Shown in pieces: positions 8,731 through 19,174 of a stretch of DNA of 64,000 nucleotides. Where the stretch lies: contig JBGCGD010000006.1 of NCBI GenBank assembly GCA_045110515.1, forward strand, positions 1 to 64,000, in the 5' to 3' direction. The notes beneath the pieces are model-generated. The model was not told where the DNA came from and made no database searches. It worked only from the letters and a program-made list of their open reading frames with translations. This DNA comes from Granulosicoccus sp045110515 (GTDB taxonomy: Bacteria; Pseudomonadota; Gammaproteobacteria; Granulosicoccales; Granulosicoccaceae). Both the position numbers and the translations under genes were made by a program. The first letter of the stretch is position 1; every line of letters begins with the position of its first letter.

Positions 8731-11700
8731 TTGCCGATCCAAAAGATTCTCGTCGCAAACCGTTCTGAAATAGCCATAAGAATTTTCCGTGCTGCTAACG
8801 AGCTCGGTATCAAAACCGTGGCTATCTGGGCTGAAGAAGACAAGCTGGCTCTGCATCGATTCAAGGCTGATGAAGCCTATCAGGTTGGATCAGGCGCTCA
8901 TTTAGACAAAGCCATGGGACCCATTGAGTCCTATTTGTCCATCGAAGAAGTCCTGCGCGTCGCAAAGCTCTCCGGTGCCGATGCTATCCACCCTGGCTAT
9001 GGCCTGCTTTCAGAGAGCCCAGAATTTGTCGATGCATGCGATGCTGCCGGCATTACCTTCATCGGTCCACGCGCAGACACCATGAGACGCCTGGGCAATA
9101 AAGTAGCGGCGAGAAATCTTGCTGTTGAAGCTGGGGTGCCAGTGGTACCGGCAACAGAGCCACTTCCGGACGATCTGGACACCATCAAGTCGATGGCTGC
9201 AGAAATTGGTTATCCCATCATGCTCAAAGCGTCCTGGGGCGGCGGCGGACGAGGCATGCGCACTATTCGCAGTGAAGACGACCTAGCCAAAGAAGCCAAC
9301 GAAGCCCGTCGTGAAGCAAGAGCAGCTTTCGGTAAAGACGAAATTTATCTGGAAAAACTAGTCGAGCGTGCGCGACACGTTGAAGCGCAAATTCTGGGTG
9401 ACAAACACGGAAATGCTGTTCACCTGTTTGAAAGAGACTGCACGGTACAACGTCGCAATCAAAAGGTGGTTGAACGCGCTCCAGCTCCGTATTTAAACAA
9501 CGAGCAACGGGCCGAATTAAGTGGATATGCCTTAAAAATTGCTAATGCTACGTCTTACTTGGGTGCGGGAACCGTTGAATTTCTGATGGACATGGACACA
9601 GGTGCTTTCTACTTCATCGAAGTAAACCCTCGTGTACAAGTTGAGCATACGGTGACAGAAGAAGTCACCGGTATTGATATTATCAAAGCGCAGATTCATT
9701 TGGTTGAAGGTGCAGTCATAGGGACACCTGAATCAGGCGTTCCGGCTCAGAAAGATATCGCCCTAAACGGACATGCCATGCAGTGCAGGATCACAACCGA
9801 AGATCCTGAACAAAACTTCGTACCCGACTACGGACGAATTACGGCCTATCGGGGTGCCTCAGGCTTTGGCATCCGACTCGATGGCGGAACCGCCTACTCC
9901 GGTGCTGTCATCAATCGTTTTTACGACCCGCTACTTGAAAAGGTCACGGCTTGGGCGCCAACCTCCGATGAAGTTATTAAGCGGATGGATCGAGCACTAC
10001 GTGAATTTCGAATACGTGGTGTTGCCACTAATTTAACTTTCCTTGAGAACGTCATTGGTCACCCTGAGTTTCTAGATAACTCATACACCACGCGTTTCAT
10101 CGACACCACCCCAGAACTATTCGAGCAAGTTAAGCGTAAAGACCGGGCAACAAAATTATTGCATTACATCGCAGATGTTTCCGTCAACGGACACCCTGAT
10201 GCTCGCGACAGAGCAAAACCCCGTGAAGATGCGCTGTCGCCTCATTCACCATGGATTGGCAAAACGATACAACCGGGAACCAAAGATCGTCTTGACAGAG
10301 ACGGCCCCGAGAAATTTTCACAATGGTTACGGGAATCACCTCAGGTGATGTTCACCGATACCACCATGCGTGATTCGCATCAGTCTCTATTGGCAACACG
10401 CATGCGAACATACGATATTGTAGGCGTTGCTGATGCCTACGCTCGCGGACTTCCGGAATTACTCTCTTTGGAGTGCTGGGGTGGAGCAACCTTTGACGTC
10501 AGCATGCGTTTTTTAACCGAAGATCCTTGGGAACGCTTAGAGCAGATACGCGAACGCGCGCCGAATATTCTGCTGCAAATGCTCATTAGAGGGGCCAACG
10601 GAGTCGGATATACAAACTATCCTGACAACGTTGTACAACACTTCGTCAAACGAGCAGCAGAGACCGGTATCGATCTTTTCCGAGTATTCGATTGTTTCAA
10701 CTGGATCGACAATATGCGCGTCTGTATGGACGCCGTACTTGAAGAAAACAAGCTGTGTGAAGCAACCATTTGCTACACCGGCGATATGTTGGACGCAGCT
10801 CGCCCTAAATACCAGCTTAAGTACTATCTCGATTTAGCCAAACAGTTGGAAAAAGCTGGCGCACATATTCTTTGTATCAAGGATATGGGGGGCTTGATGA
10901 AGCCAGCAGCAGCTACGCAGTTGTTTAAAGCAATGCGCGAAGAAGTGTCACTGCCACTGCATTTCCATACACACGATACGTCAGGCATTTCGGCAGCAAC
11001 GGTGCTCGCCGCCGTTGAAGCCGGTGCAGATGCCGTCGACGCCGCTATGGACGCATTATCAGGCAACACCTCTCAACCCTGCTTGGGCTCCATCGTAGCG
11101 GCTCTAAAGGGAAGCGACCGAGACCCAAATCTAGACAGAGAAGCTATTGAAAAAATCTCCTTCTACTGGGAAAGTGTTAGGCATCAATACGCTGCATTTG
11201 AAAGCGACCTCAAAGGCCCGGCATCTGAAGTCTATATGCACGAAATGCCAGGTGGACAATTTACCAACCTAAAAGAACAAGCACGATCTATGGGTTTGGA
11301 TTCCCGCTGGCACGAAGTAGCTCGCGCCTATAGTGACGTGAATGATTTATTCGGCGACATCGTGAAAGTGACGCCGTCATCTAAAGTGGTTGGTGATCTT
11401 GCTCTTATGATGATAAGCCAGGATCTCACTATCGAGGATGTTGAAAACCCCGACAAAGATATTGCGTTCCCTGATTCAGTTGTTTCTATGATGAGAGGCG
11501 AACTCAGCCAGGTTCCGGGTGGTTTTCCAAGTACGATTCAAAATAAGGTACTTAAGGGTGAATCGCCACTGGCAGAACGTGCCGGAGCCACACTGGCCCC
11601 CACGAACCTAGAGGCACTACGCTCATCACTCAGTGAAGATCTAGATCGCGAAATCAGTGAGAATCAGTTAGCGTCTTACAACATGTATCCAAAAGTCTTT

Positions 11701-12198
11701 ACAGACTTTATTGCGGCGCAAGACACCTACGGTCCCACCAGCACTCTACCAACACCAGTCTATTTCTATGGTCTGAAAGTCGGCGATGAAATTTTTATCG
11801 AAATCGAAAAAGGCAAAACACTAGTAGTCAGATGCTTAGCGTTTGGCGATGTAAACGACCAAGGTATGGTGCGGGTATTCTTTGAACTCAACGGCCAACC
11901 TCGTTCCATTGCCGTTCCCGATCGTCTCCATGGAGCCACGGGTGCGGCAACACGGGCCAAAGCTGATCCAGACCTACCGGGACATGTTGGTGCACCAATG
12001 CCAGGTGTTGTATCTACCGTTAATGTCAGTCTTGGCCAAAGCGTCCAAACAGGTGACGTGCTGCTTTCCATTGAAGCAATGAAAATGGAAACGGCTATTT
12101 ACGCTGAAGTTGATGGAGTCATCGAAGAGATGCTCGTAAAAGCAGGTGATCAAATAGATGCCAAAGACTTGATGGTGCGTATTGAGGGTACTTCCTAG
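8731..12198 (+). CDS. pyc: pyruvate carboxylase, single chain
   Basis: This 1155-residue biotin enzyme carboxylates pyruvate to oxaloacetate using ATP and bicarbonate. In order it has biotin carboxylase (about 3-455; ASWGGGGRGMR ATP loop, EVNPRVQVEHTVTEE catalytic segment), carboxyltransferase (about 535-810; DTTMRDSHQSLLATRMRTYD, metal ligands in FHTHDTSG), the PYC_OADA linker domain, and a C-terminal biotinyl domain with EAMKMET, biotin lysine K1118. The start is TTG at 8731, preceded by AGGAG at 8717-8721; the first codons encode the expected MPIQKILVANRSEIA. Length matches Pyc of Gram-positives and alphaproteobacteria. It follows the 2-oxoacid-type TRAP system, consistent with anaplerosis from imported pyruvate. 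Confidence 0.97.
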   Translation: MPIQKILVANRSEIAIRIFRAANELGIKTVAIWAEEDKLALHRFKADEAYQVGSGAHLDKAMGPIESYLSIEEVLRVAKLSGADAIHPGYGLLSESPEFVDACDAAGITFIGPRADTMRRLGNKVAARNLAVEAGVPVVPATEPLPDDLDTIKSMAAEIGYPIMLKASWGGGGRGMRTIRSEDDLAKEANEARREARAAFGKDEIYLEKLVERARHVEAQILGDKHGNAVHLFERDCTVQRRNQKVVERAPAPYLNNEQRAELSGYALKIANATSYLGAGTVEFLMDMDTGAFYFIEVNPRVQVEHTVTEEVTGIDIIKAQIHLVEGAVIGTPESGVPAQKDIALNGHAMQCRITTEDPEQNFVPDYGRITAYRGASGFGIRLDGGTAYSGAVINRFYDPLLEKVTAWAPTSDEVIKRMDRALREFRIRGVATNLTFLENVIGHPEFLDNSYTTRFIDTTPELFEQVKRKDRATKLLHYIADVSVNGHPDARDRAKPREDALSPHSPWIGKTIQPGTKDRLDRDGPEKFSQWLRESPQVMFTDTTMRDSHQSLLATRMRTYDIVGVADAYARGLPELLSLECWGGATFDVSMRFLTEDPWERLEQIRERAPNILLQMLIRGANGVGYTNYPDNVVQHFVKRAAETGIDLFRVFDCFNWIDNMRVCMDAVLEENKLCEATICYTGDMLDAARPKYQLKYYLDLAKQLEKAGAHILCIKDMGGLMKPAAATQLFKAMREEVSLPLHFHTHDTSGISAATVLAAVEAGADAVDAAMDALSGNTSQPCLGSIVAALKGSDRDPNLDREAIEKISFYWESVRHQYAAFESDLKGPASEVYMHEMPGGQFTNLKEQARSMGLDSRWHEVARAYSDVNDLFGDIVKVTPSSKVVGDLALMMISQDLTIEDVENPDKDIAFPDSVVSMMRGELSQVPGGFPSTIQNKVLKGESPLAERAGATLAPTNLEALRSSLSEDLDREISENQLASYNMYPKVFTDFIAAQDTYGPTSTLPTPVYFYGLKVGDEIFIEIEKGKTLVVRCLAFGDVNDQGMVRVFFELNGQPRSIAVPDRLHGATGAATRAKADPDLPGHVGAPMPGVVSTVNVSLGQSVQTGDVLLSIEAMKMETAIYAEVDGVIEEMLVKAGDQIDAKDLMVRIEGTS

Positions 12199-12241
12199 GT
12201 TTCACCCTATTAACATGTTACTCCAAAGCCTCGATTTCTAA

Positions 12242-12276
12242 GCTCTTGCATATGGTACGCCCCCGTATGCAAGAGC
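12242..12276 (+). terminator. hairpin after pyc
   Basis: GCTCTTGCATA (12242-12252) and TATGCAAGAGC (12266-12276) form an 11-bp perfect stem with a 13-base loop, 44 bases after the pyc stop. No T run follows, so it is not a canonical intrinsic terminator. It may protect the 3' end of the mRNA or assist Rho-dependent termination. Confidence 0.45.
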
Positions 12277-12434
12277 CAAATTCAGTATGCTGTAAACCTA
12301 TTTTCTTCTCGTTGTATAACGCTGCTGTCTTTTAAGAGGGTAAATTAAAAGCCCGATCTGCCGATTGCAGTATATAGCACGATTCGGCTATCTATCCCTC
12401 CGATGTAGCGATTGTTGAAATAGGGTTATTCTAC

Positions 12435-14837
12435 TTGGGCTTTCTTACTTCTATTCGCAGGAGTCTTCTGTTCACTAGCTTCACGGCTATTGCGCTTATA
12501 CTGTGGCTGAGCGGTAGCTTTTGGTATACGGCCTACGTCGAAAGACTAGATGCTTCGCAGCTGTTGGAAAGTATCGAAAACGAAGATTTACTGTTTGAAA
12601 CTGCGAGAATCCTGTCCAGCCAACGATCGTTCGTTCATGTGTTACTTAGCGGCAGGTATGCTGCTCAAGATGACGATCTAGACAAGTTAAAAGAAGACCT
12701 TGTTACCACACAAATTCATTTTGAAAAAATTCGAAGAAATACGAGCCAGTCACTGACCAATGATTCGCTGAAAGATCGTTTTACGTTCATCGACTCAGAG
12801 ATCAGAGAAGTTTTTAGAGACGTTGTAGCTAACTACTTAGACATTGTTAGTAAGAACGAAATAATTCTCGCGCAGTCGTCCCTGAAACTTGCAGATCGAG
12901 ATGCTTCGTTTCGGGATGAGATCTTTTTACAATACTCAGCGCTTATCACGTCAACGCAGCTCTTGCGATGGGGCACGCATTTTGTGCCACGACACAATGC
13001 TCTGGACATTGATCATCTTCAAGAACTAAGAATAGCAAACTGGCAATTTGAAGAGGCTATTGCTCGAGAAGCATCGCTTATCAGCGGTGTGCTCGCGTCT
13101 GGATTGCGCTTAAGCCAAGCTCAAAAAAAGAAAATCGAATCGTTACACATTGAGACTCTCGCGACCTGGAGAACACTCCAGCAATACCGATCTAAACGTG
13201 GCTCTATATCCGAGCTTTCAAATACAATCACTAAAATAGAGGAAACCTACTTTGGTGATTTTGTAAATCTGCTAAACATCATTCTTTCTGAAGAGGATTC
13301 CCGACAAACAAGCCCTATGACTCTGGACCATTGGCTGTCTGTGGAAATGCAGGCTACCCAACTACTCGATCAACTGGATTCCCTGAATAGCGATGAAATC
13401 CGGAGTGTCGCTATCAAAGTCGAGGAGCGCGCAACACGAAACTTGCTCATCGATAGCGCAATCGTGCTGATTTGTTTACTGATCGGTGCAGCGGTTATCG
13501 GTATCCTGCGAAAAGTACGTCATCTGGCTACCCATGATGACCTGACAGGCTTACCTAATCGGATCTACTTTGATAGCTTACTGGATAAACAAATAGAATC
13601 ATCACAATCACAGCCTGTCGCTGTTCTTTTCGTTGATCTGGACGGTTTCAAAGAAATCAACGATAAGCTTGGGCACGAAATAGGCGATAAACTGCTTAAG
13701 CGTGTTGCTAAGCGTATGACGAAAAGCATTGCTAAACGAGGTATCGTATCGCGACATGGCGGTGATGAATTCTCAGTGCTCGTACACGAGTACGCTGAAA
13801 GAGATACGGTATTTTATATCGCTAAAATGCTGATCGAAGCCTTTGATGATGAATTCAATGTGGCAGGGTTTAATATCCGCATTGGCGCCAGTATCGGTAT
13901 TAGCTTTTACCCAGAGGATGCACAGTCTGCTCTTGAGTTAAAAAGAAATGCTGACTTTGCCATGTACTTTGCCAAGTCTCAGGGGCGCGGTTGCATCTAT
14001 GAATACGATGACGAAATCGCCTCTGAGTACAAACACAGGCTTCAAATAAAAGACGACTTAAAGCGCGCCATAGAAGAAAAACAGTTTGAATTGGTTTATC
14101 AACCGCAGGTGGGTATCAATGCACAAGCAGTCGAAGGATTAGAAGCGTTAATTCGCTGGCAACACCCGGAAAAAGGCTTTATCCCACCAGATATGTTTAT
14201 ACCAATCGCTGAAGAATCAGGCCAGATTCAGGAAATCGGTGATTGGGTACTCGATGAGGCCTGTCGACAAATGGCCAACTGGCACAAATCAGGGCTGGAT
14301 AGCATGCAGATCGCCGTTAACGTCAGCGCTATGCAATTTATGCGGCCAAATTTTATAGAATACGTAGAAGAAACGTGCAAAAAGCATGAACTTAATCCGG
14401 CCTTTCTTGAATTGGAAATTACCGAAAGTGTATTGGTATCCGATGTACAACTGGTCATCGAAACCTGCCAACGATTGCAGAAAATGCAGATCAAAGTAGC
14501 CATCGATGACTTTGGAACGGGTTATTCCTCGCTAAGCTACTTGCAAGAATTACCGGTTGATACGCTGAAAATCGATCGGGCTTTTGTATCTGGCTTGGAC
14601 GACATCACCAGTAAATCCGTTGCGCGCACCATCGTTACATTGGCACAATCGTGCGGCCTTGAAACAGTCGCGGAAGGTGTGGAAACCAACGGACAAGCCG
14701 ACATGATTGCCGAACTCGGATGTGACTATATCCAAGGCTACTATTACTCCAAGCCGGTCTCGTCTGGACAATTACTCGAGCAAGTGGCCTCTATAAACGA
14801 GTACTGCCAAAAGCACTCTAGCCGTCACGCAGCATAA
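12435..14837 (+). CDS. membrane GGDEF-EAL cyclic-di-GMP enzyme
   Basis: This 800-residue inner-membrane protein has span 1 at about 10-32, a long helical extracytoplasmic sensor region (35-335) without a recognised domain, and span 2 at about 337-357. A GGDEF domain (365-530) has intact RHGGDEF and start motif DDLTGLPNR. An EAL domain (540-795) has intact EALIRWQHP, ITESVL and DDFGTGYSS. Both active-site motifs look functional, so it could make or degrade cyclic di-GMP. The start is TTG at 12435; AGGG lies upstream. It stands alone between pyc and the sox operon, with 236 bp before it containing only the pyc hairpin and AT-rich sequence. Confidence 0.92.
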   Translation: MGFLTSIRRSLLFTSFTAIALILWLSGSFWYTAYVERLDASQLLESIENEDLLFETARILSSQRSFVHVLLSGRYAAQDDDLDKLKEDLVTTQIHFEKIRRNTSQSLTNDSLKDRFTFIDSEIREVFRDVVANYLDIVSKNEIILAQSSLKLADRDASFRDEIFLQYSALITSTQLLRWGTHFVPRHNALDIDHLQELRIANWQFEEAIAREASLISGVLASGLRLSQAQKKKIESLHIETLATWRTLQQYRSKRGSISELSNTITKIEETYFGDFVNLLNIILSEEDSRQTSPMTLDHWLSVEMQATQLLDQLDSLNSDEIRSVAIKVEERATRNLLIDSAIVLICLLIGAAVIGILRKVRHLATHDDLTGLPNRIYFDSLLDKQIESSQSQPVAVLFVDLDGFKEINDKLGHEIGDKLLKRVAKRMTKSIAKRGIVSRHGGDEFSVLVHEYAERDTVFYIAKMLIEAFDDEFNVAGFNIRIGASIGISFYPEDAQSALELKRNADFAMYFAKSQGRGCIYEYDDEIASEYKHRLQIKDDLKRAIEEKQFELVYQPQVGINAQAVEGLEALIRWQHPEKGFIPPDMFIPIAEESGQIQEIGDWVLDEACRQMANWHKSGLDSMQIAVNVSAMQFMRPNFIEYVEETCKKHELNPAFLELEITESVLVSDVQLVIETCQRLQKMQIKVAIDDFGTGYSSLSYLQELPVDTLKIDRAFVSGLDDITSKSVARTIVTLAQSCGLETVAEGVETNGQADMIAELGCDYIQGYYYSKPVSSGQLLEQVASINEYCQKHSSRHAA

Positions 14838-15052
14838 GCATCGACCGAGTAGATTGCCCACGCGCATTTATAACCTGTACACGGCATCTCGATTCTCTAA
14901 GTTTTTAACATGTGTGTGTTTCACAGAATGAGCTAGCGTACTCGCTTCACACCCCATTGAATTGCAATCAGTATGTTGGGTACGGGGCCAGTTGAGCGCA
15001 ACCGCTTACTCGATGCTAACTAAAATAAGTCGCTAATGCCGTGTTGTCATCG

Positions 15053-15718
15053 CTAGCTATCTAACAGAGACAACTGGATGTCGTATTCTTTTCCTGCGCG
15101 TTGTAACCACAACCACACATAGTCAGCAAAGCTGCGACGTACGACAATCTCAAAGGCATCATCCGCTAGTGCCCTTAGCGTTACCTGAGATTTTGCTAAC
15201 AACGTATTCACCACTTTTCCTTCCGGAAAATTCTCTGGATTAACATCATAAGCACTACTTTTCCTGAGTACGTTGCGCGCATTCACACCCGACAGCACAA
15301 AGACACTAAAACCACCAGAGACATTGACCACGGCTATGTGTCCGTCCACCTCTGAGCGAAGCGAGGTTTCCAGCTCAAATGCCTGAGCAATGGGACACGA
15401 TAAAAGCCATTCATCCGGAGTCATCCAGCGTGCACAATAATCGCCATTTTCTACACTTTGCAATCTATCGGGCAATGGTATGTTTGTAGTTTTGCTTAAC
15501 GCCTCCGATAAGGCATCTTTAGCCTCATTAGCTCTTAAGACAACCAACCCGCATAAAGCCTGCTCCGTTAAGGCTACGCTGGAACCAGCACCCTTTTTCG
15601 CTTGAGCATTAACAGCGTCACGCATGTGCTCCATCGGTGTTTGTACTGCGTTACCAGCATTGGTTGCAGTGGCATTGGCCACTAGATTCATGATCACGGT
15701 GTTGTTTGAATTGCTCAT
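15053..15718 (-). CDS. soxG: sarcosine oxidase gamma subunit
   Basis: This 221-residue small subunit belongs to heterotetrameric sarcosine oxidase, which demethylates sarcosine to glycine and H2O2 and passes the one-carbon unit to tetrahydrofolate. The family feature is a GcvT-like fold around ARWMTPDEWLLSCP, DVSGGFSVFVLSG-type text and a C-terminal VRRSFADYVWLWL. The N-terminal 30 residues (SNSNNTVIMNLVANATATN) look unstructured. The start overlaps soxA by 4 bases. It is the last gene of soxBDAG; 215 bp with no recognised feature separate it from the GGDEF/EAL gene. Confidence 0.88.
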   Translation of the reverse strand: MSNSNNTVIMNLVANATATNAGNAVQTPMEHMRDAVNAQAKKGAGSSVALTEQALCGLVVLRANEAKDALSEALSKTTNIPLPDRLQSVENGDYCARWMTPDEWLLSCPIAQAFELETSLRSEVDGHIAVVNVSGGFSVFVLSGVNARNVLRKSSAYDVNPENFPEGKVVNTLLAKSQVTLRALADDAFEIVVRRSFADYVWLWLQRAGKEYDIQLSLLDS

Positions 15719-18700
15719 GATTTCTGCCTCGTGGAATCAGCATCCAGAAAAACCGTGGAACAAATTTTAGCCTCAACGGTTGTTCCGTCTACCAATGGGA
15801 AATAGACTTTCTCCCCCATACGTTGCAAGCCGTCTTTGATAACGCCCATAGCGATTCTTCGCCCTAAAAACGCACTGTGATAACTGGACGTCACGTGCCC
15901 CACCATTGTCATGGGTATTCCCTGTTCGGGGTTGCGTACGGCTTGGGCGCCCTCGGGTAAATTAACTGACGGATCAGTTGTTAAAAGACCAACCAGCTGT
16001 TTGCGATCGGAGCGCAAGCAATCTGCTCTATTCATGCCGCGTTTACCGATAAAACTAAACGGCTTGTTGTTGGCAACAGCCCAACCATGATTCAAATCTT
16101 CAGGCGTCACGGAACCGTCCGTGTCTTGCCCAACAATAATGAACCCTTTTTCAGCACGCAGCACGTGCATAGTCTCAGTGCCGTATGGAGTCAGCTTATA
16201 CGCTGCACCGGCTTTGAACAGTGCTTTCCAAACATGCAAACCGTATTGCGCCGGAACGTTTATTTCATAAGAAAGATCACCGGTGAATGAGATTCTGAAA
16301 ATTCTGGCTGGAACACCGGCAACATTTGCAGCTCGCCAGTCCATGAAACCAAAGGCCTCAGCTGATAAATCAATCTCCGTTAAACTTGCCAACAACTTAC
16401 GACTGTCAGGGCCTGCAATGGACATCGTTGCCCACTGATCAGTGACACTGTTGAAATACACTTCCATCTCAGGCCATTCAGTTTGATGGTAAATCTCTAA
16501 CCAGGATAGAACCCGGGCAGCACCGCCTGAGGTCGTCGTCATCAGAAAGTGATTCTCGTCAAGGCATGAGGTGACACCATCATCCATGACCATGCCATCT
16601 TCGCCACACATTAATCCGTAGCGGCATCGACCGGGAGCTAACTTCGCCCAAGCATTGGTGTATACACGCCCTAAAAATTCCCGCGCGTCTTTACCTTGGA
16701 TATCAATCTTGCCCAGCGTTGATGCATCTAAAATTCCAACGTTGTTTCTCGTCGCTAGCTGCTCTCGCGCTATCGCCTCTTCCATCGTCTCGCCGGTTGT
16801 CGTGTAGAAAAGCGGTCGTTTCCATTGTCCTACGTTTTCAAACTGAGCGCCGTTTTCCAAATGCCAAGTATGCATAGGTGTAAACCGCTGGGGATCAAAC
16901 AAAGCATCAGTATGGGCACCGGCAACAACACCGAAACTCACGGGTGTGTAGTTGGGTCTGAAAACGGTAGTACCTGTTTCCTCGATAGTCTTATTCAAAC
17001 TTTTAGCAACAATCGCCATCCCGTTGATATTGCCGGTCTTACCTTGATCGGTACCGAAACCTAAGGCGGTGTAGCGCTTTACATGCTCGATCGACTCAAA
17101 CCCTTCGCGCGTCGTCATCTCAATGCCAGCTGCAGTGACGTCGTTTTGCATATCAACAAATTGTTTGGGCGCCCGGCTCACAGGCTTAGTATGAGGTACC
17201 AAATAGATAGGCATTGTGTCGCCGACAATATCATTGCCTGAAGCTGCAACCGGAAGGTTGATATCTTCATTGGACTGATGCCCTGCTGCAGTCGCTGCAA
17301 CGCGTCCTTGATAAGCTCCATCAGCCAGACATTCGTTGACAGTCACCTTTCCCGTGATAGAACCTGCGGTGTAGCGCTGCTCTGTAGTGGGCCCAGGCAC
17401 AAACCCTAAAACGTCTTCGGACCAGACGGGCCGGCTACCGGTGTGACAAGACAAATGCACAACAGGGCTCCAGCCTCCGCTAGTCGCAATGGTGTCACAC
17501 GCAATCCATCGGGTATCTCCTGTAACGAAGGTACCGTGGGCATTGATAGGTGCAACGACAGCACCGAACACACGCTTACTTCCTTTGGCCTCAATAATGA
17601 CGGATCCTGTCAACACACGTATTCCACGCTCCAGAGCCAAATCAACCACCCGCCCTTCGGGTGATTTGCGCGTATCGACGATAGCAACAACCTTACGACC
17701 CGCATCCAACCAATCAATAGCACTTTGATAAGCGCTGTCATTGTTAGTCATCAATACCAGCGAGTTTCCTGGAACAACGGCAAAGCGGTGAATATAGTGA
17801 CTTAAGCTCGAAGCGATCATGCAACCCGGTAAATCGTTGTTAGCAAATACCAGTGGTCTCTCATGGGCACCAGTGGCAAGCACAACACTACCGGCACGCA
17901 CCTTATGATATCTGTGGCGTGCTGTTCCATCCGGTGACGTGTCACCAAGATGATCAGTGCGACGCTCACTAATGGTTAAAAAGTTATGATCGTGATAACC
18001 GTTCACGGTAGCTCGCGACAGCATCGTTACCTTCGGGTTATCAGACAACTCATTGACGACAGACTCCACCCAATCCATCGGCTCCATGCCATCAATACGC
18101 TCTAGGCTATACAGTAAGGATCCACCAAACTCCGAGCGCTCATCTGCTAGCAACACTCTCGCACCCTGACGAGAAGCTTGTAAAGCAGCCATTAAACCCG
18201 AAGGGCCTGCACCCACAACCATGACATCAGCGTGATGATGCATGTGATCATAACGATCGACATCGGGTTTTGTAGGAGCCTTACCCAATCCAGCGGCACG
18301 ACGAATAAATTTTTCGTAGTTCTCCCACTGCGACTTTGGCCACATGAATGTTTTGTAGTAAAAACCCGGGCTCATTAGCGCACCGCCAAGCTTGCCAAAC
18401 AATCCCATGACGTCGTTGTCTGCACTCGGCCAGCCATTGACAGGGCTACTGACCAAGCCGTGATACAGCGATTGCTCGGTGGCTTTTACGTTGGGAATCT
18501 GCGTGCTTTGAGTGCTGCCGATTTGTAATACGGCGTTCGGCTCCTCAACACCTGCAGTCATGATGCCGCGAGGCCGACCGTACTTAAAACTTCGACCAAC
18601 AACATCAATACCATTGGCCAACAGAGCAGAGGCTAAGGTATCGCCCTCGTACCCCATTAGCCTTCGGCCGTCGAAGTTAAATATTAACGGCTTGCGACGA

Positions 18701-18765
18701 TTAATTCTTCCACCGGATGTCAAACGATTGCTTTGCTGAAGTTTCAGCTGATGGGTAGACATCAT
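15715..18765 (-). CDS. soxA: sarcosine oxidase alpha subunit
   Basis: This 1016-residue subunit begins with a ferredoxin-like segment (about 20-110; FNFDGRRLMGYEGDTLASAL, GRSFKYGRPRGIMTAG). An NAD/FAD-type dinucleotide domain follows (about 180-480; VMVVGAGPSGLMAALQAS, then ATGAHERPLVF). The C-terminal half (about 620-1000) is GcvT-like aminomethyltransferase for tetrahydrofolate. Length is that of heterotetrameric SoxA. It overlaps soxD by 4 bases upstream and soxG by 4 downstream, so the three genes are translationally coupled. It is expected to be cytoplasmic. Substrate could also be a related N-methyl amino acid, but the four-subunit arrangement strongly favours sarcosine. Confidence 0.96.
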   Translation of the reverse strand: MMSTHQLKLQQSNRLTSGGRINRRKPLIFNFDGRRLMGYEGDTLASALLANGIDVVGRSFKYGRPRGIMTAGVEEPNAVLQIGSTQSTQIPNVKATEQSLYHGLVSSPVNGWPSADNDVMGLFGKLGGALMSPGFYYKTFMWPKSQWENYEKFIRRAAGLGKAPTKPDVDRYDHMHHHADVMVVGAGPSGLMAALQASRQGARVLLADERSEFGGSLLYSLERIDGMEPMDWVESVVNELSDNPKVTMLSRATVNGYHDHNFLTISERRTDHLGDTSPDGTARHRYHKVRAGSVVLATGAHERPLVFANNDLPGCMIASSLSHYIHRFAVVPGNSLVLMTNNDSAYQSAIDWLDAGRKVVAIVDTRKSPEGRVVDLALERGIRVLTGSVIIEAKGSKRVFGAVVAPINAHGTFVTGDTRWIACDTIATSGGWSPVVHLSCHTGSRPVWSEDVLGFVPGPTTEQRYTAGSITGKVTVNECLADGAYQGRVAATAAGHQSNEDINLPVAASGNDIVGDTMPIYLVPHTKPVSRAPKQFVDMQNDVTAAGIEMTTREGFESIEHVKRYTALGFGTDQGKTGNINGMAIVAKSLNKTIEETGTTVFRPNYTPVSFGVVAGAHTDALFDPQRFTPMHTWHLENGAQFENVGQWKRPLFYTTTGETMEEAIAREQLATRNNVGILDASTLGKIDIQGKDAREFLGRVYTNAWAKLAPGRCRYGLMCGEDGMVMDDGVTSCLDENHFLMTTTSGGAARVLSWLEIYHQTEWPEMEVYFNSVTDQWATMSIAGPDSRKLLASLTEIDLSAEAFGFMDWRAANVAGVPARIFRISFTGDLSYEINVPAQYGLHVWKALFKAGAAYKLTPYGTETMHVLRAEKGFIIVGQDTDGSVTPEDLNHGWAVANNKPFSFIGKRGMNRADCLRSDRKQLVGLLTTDPSVNLPEGAQAVRNPEQGIPMTMVGHVTSSYHSAFLGRRIAMGVIKDGLQRMGEKVYFPLVDGTTVEAKICSTVFLDADSTRQKS

Positions 18766-19121
18766 GAGCTTTGCTCCTTAGTGATGTCAGAGGCACCGTG
18801 CGCCAAATTCAAAATTGATCCAGTCTCAGTTACCGTTGGATTCTCAGGAAGGTCGAAGGTTTCACCACTTTTATACGTGGCGTAGATTTCGTACGTTTGC
18901 GTATTGCGCGCAACGTTAAAAAACTTACGACAACCCGCAGCGTGCACCCACATCTCACGATGCACTCCTCGCGTATTTTTTCGGTAATACAACCAATGTC
19001 CCCATTCTTCGTCGCTCATAGAATCAGGATCGAGAGGTCTGGGCAAATGCGCCTGGCCGGTCGCATGAAACTCTTCTTCTTCGCGGTGCTCACCACAGTA
19101 AGGGCAATGTATTAGGAACAT
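18762..19121 (-). CDS. soxD: sarcosine oxidase delta subunit
   Basis: This 119-residue subunit is a zinc-binding component of heterotetrameric sarcosine oxidase. It starts MFLIHCPYCGEHREEEEF, giving the expected C6-x2-C9 zinc pair. HREMWVHAAGCRKFFNVARN in the second half is family-typical and supplies another cysteine. It is slightly longer than the usual 90-110 residues because of a C-terminal tail (about 95-119). It overlaps soxA by 4 bases and lies 53 bp after soxB. Confidence 0.94.
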   Translation of the reverse strand: MFLIHCPYCGEHREEEEFHATGQAHLPRPLDPDSMSDEEWGHWLYYRKNTRGVHREMWVHAAGCRKFFNVARNTQTYEIYATYKSGETFDLPENPTVTETGSILNLAHGASDITKEQSS

Positions 19122-19174
19122 AGCAAAGTCTGTCTAGTTATCGTACAAAAATAGGTGTTGTGGAGATTAGCAAA

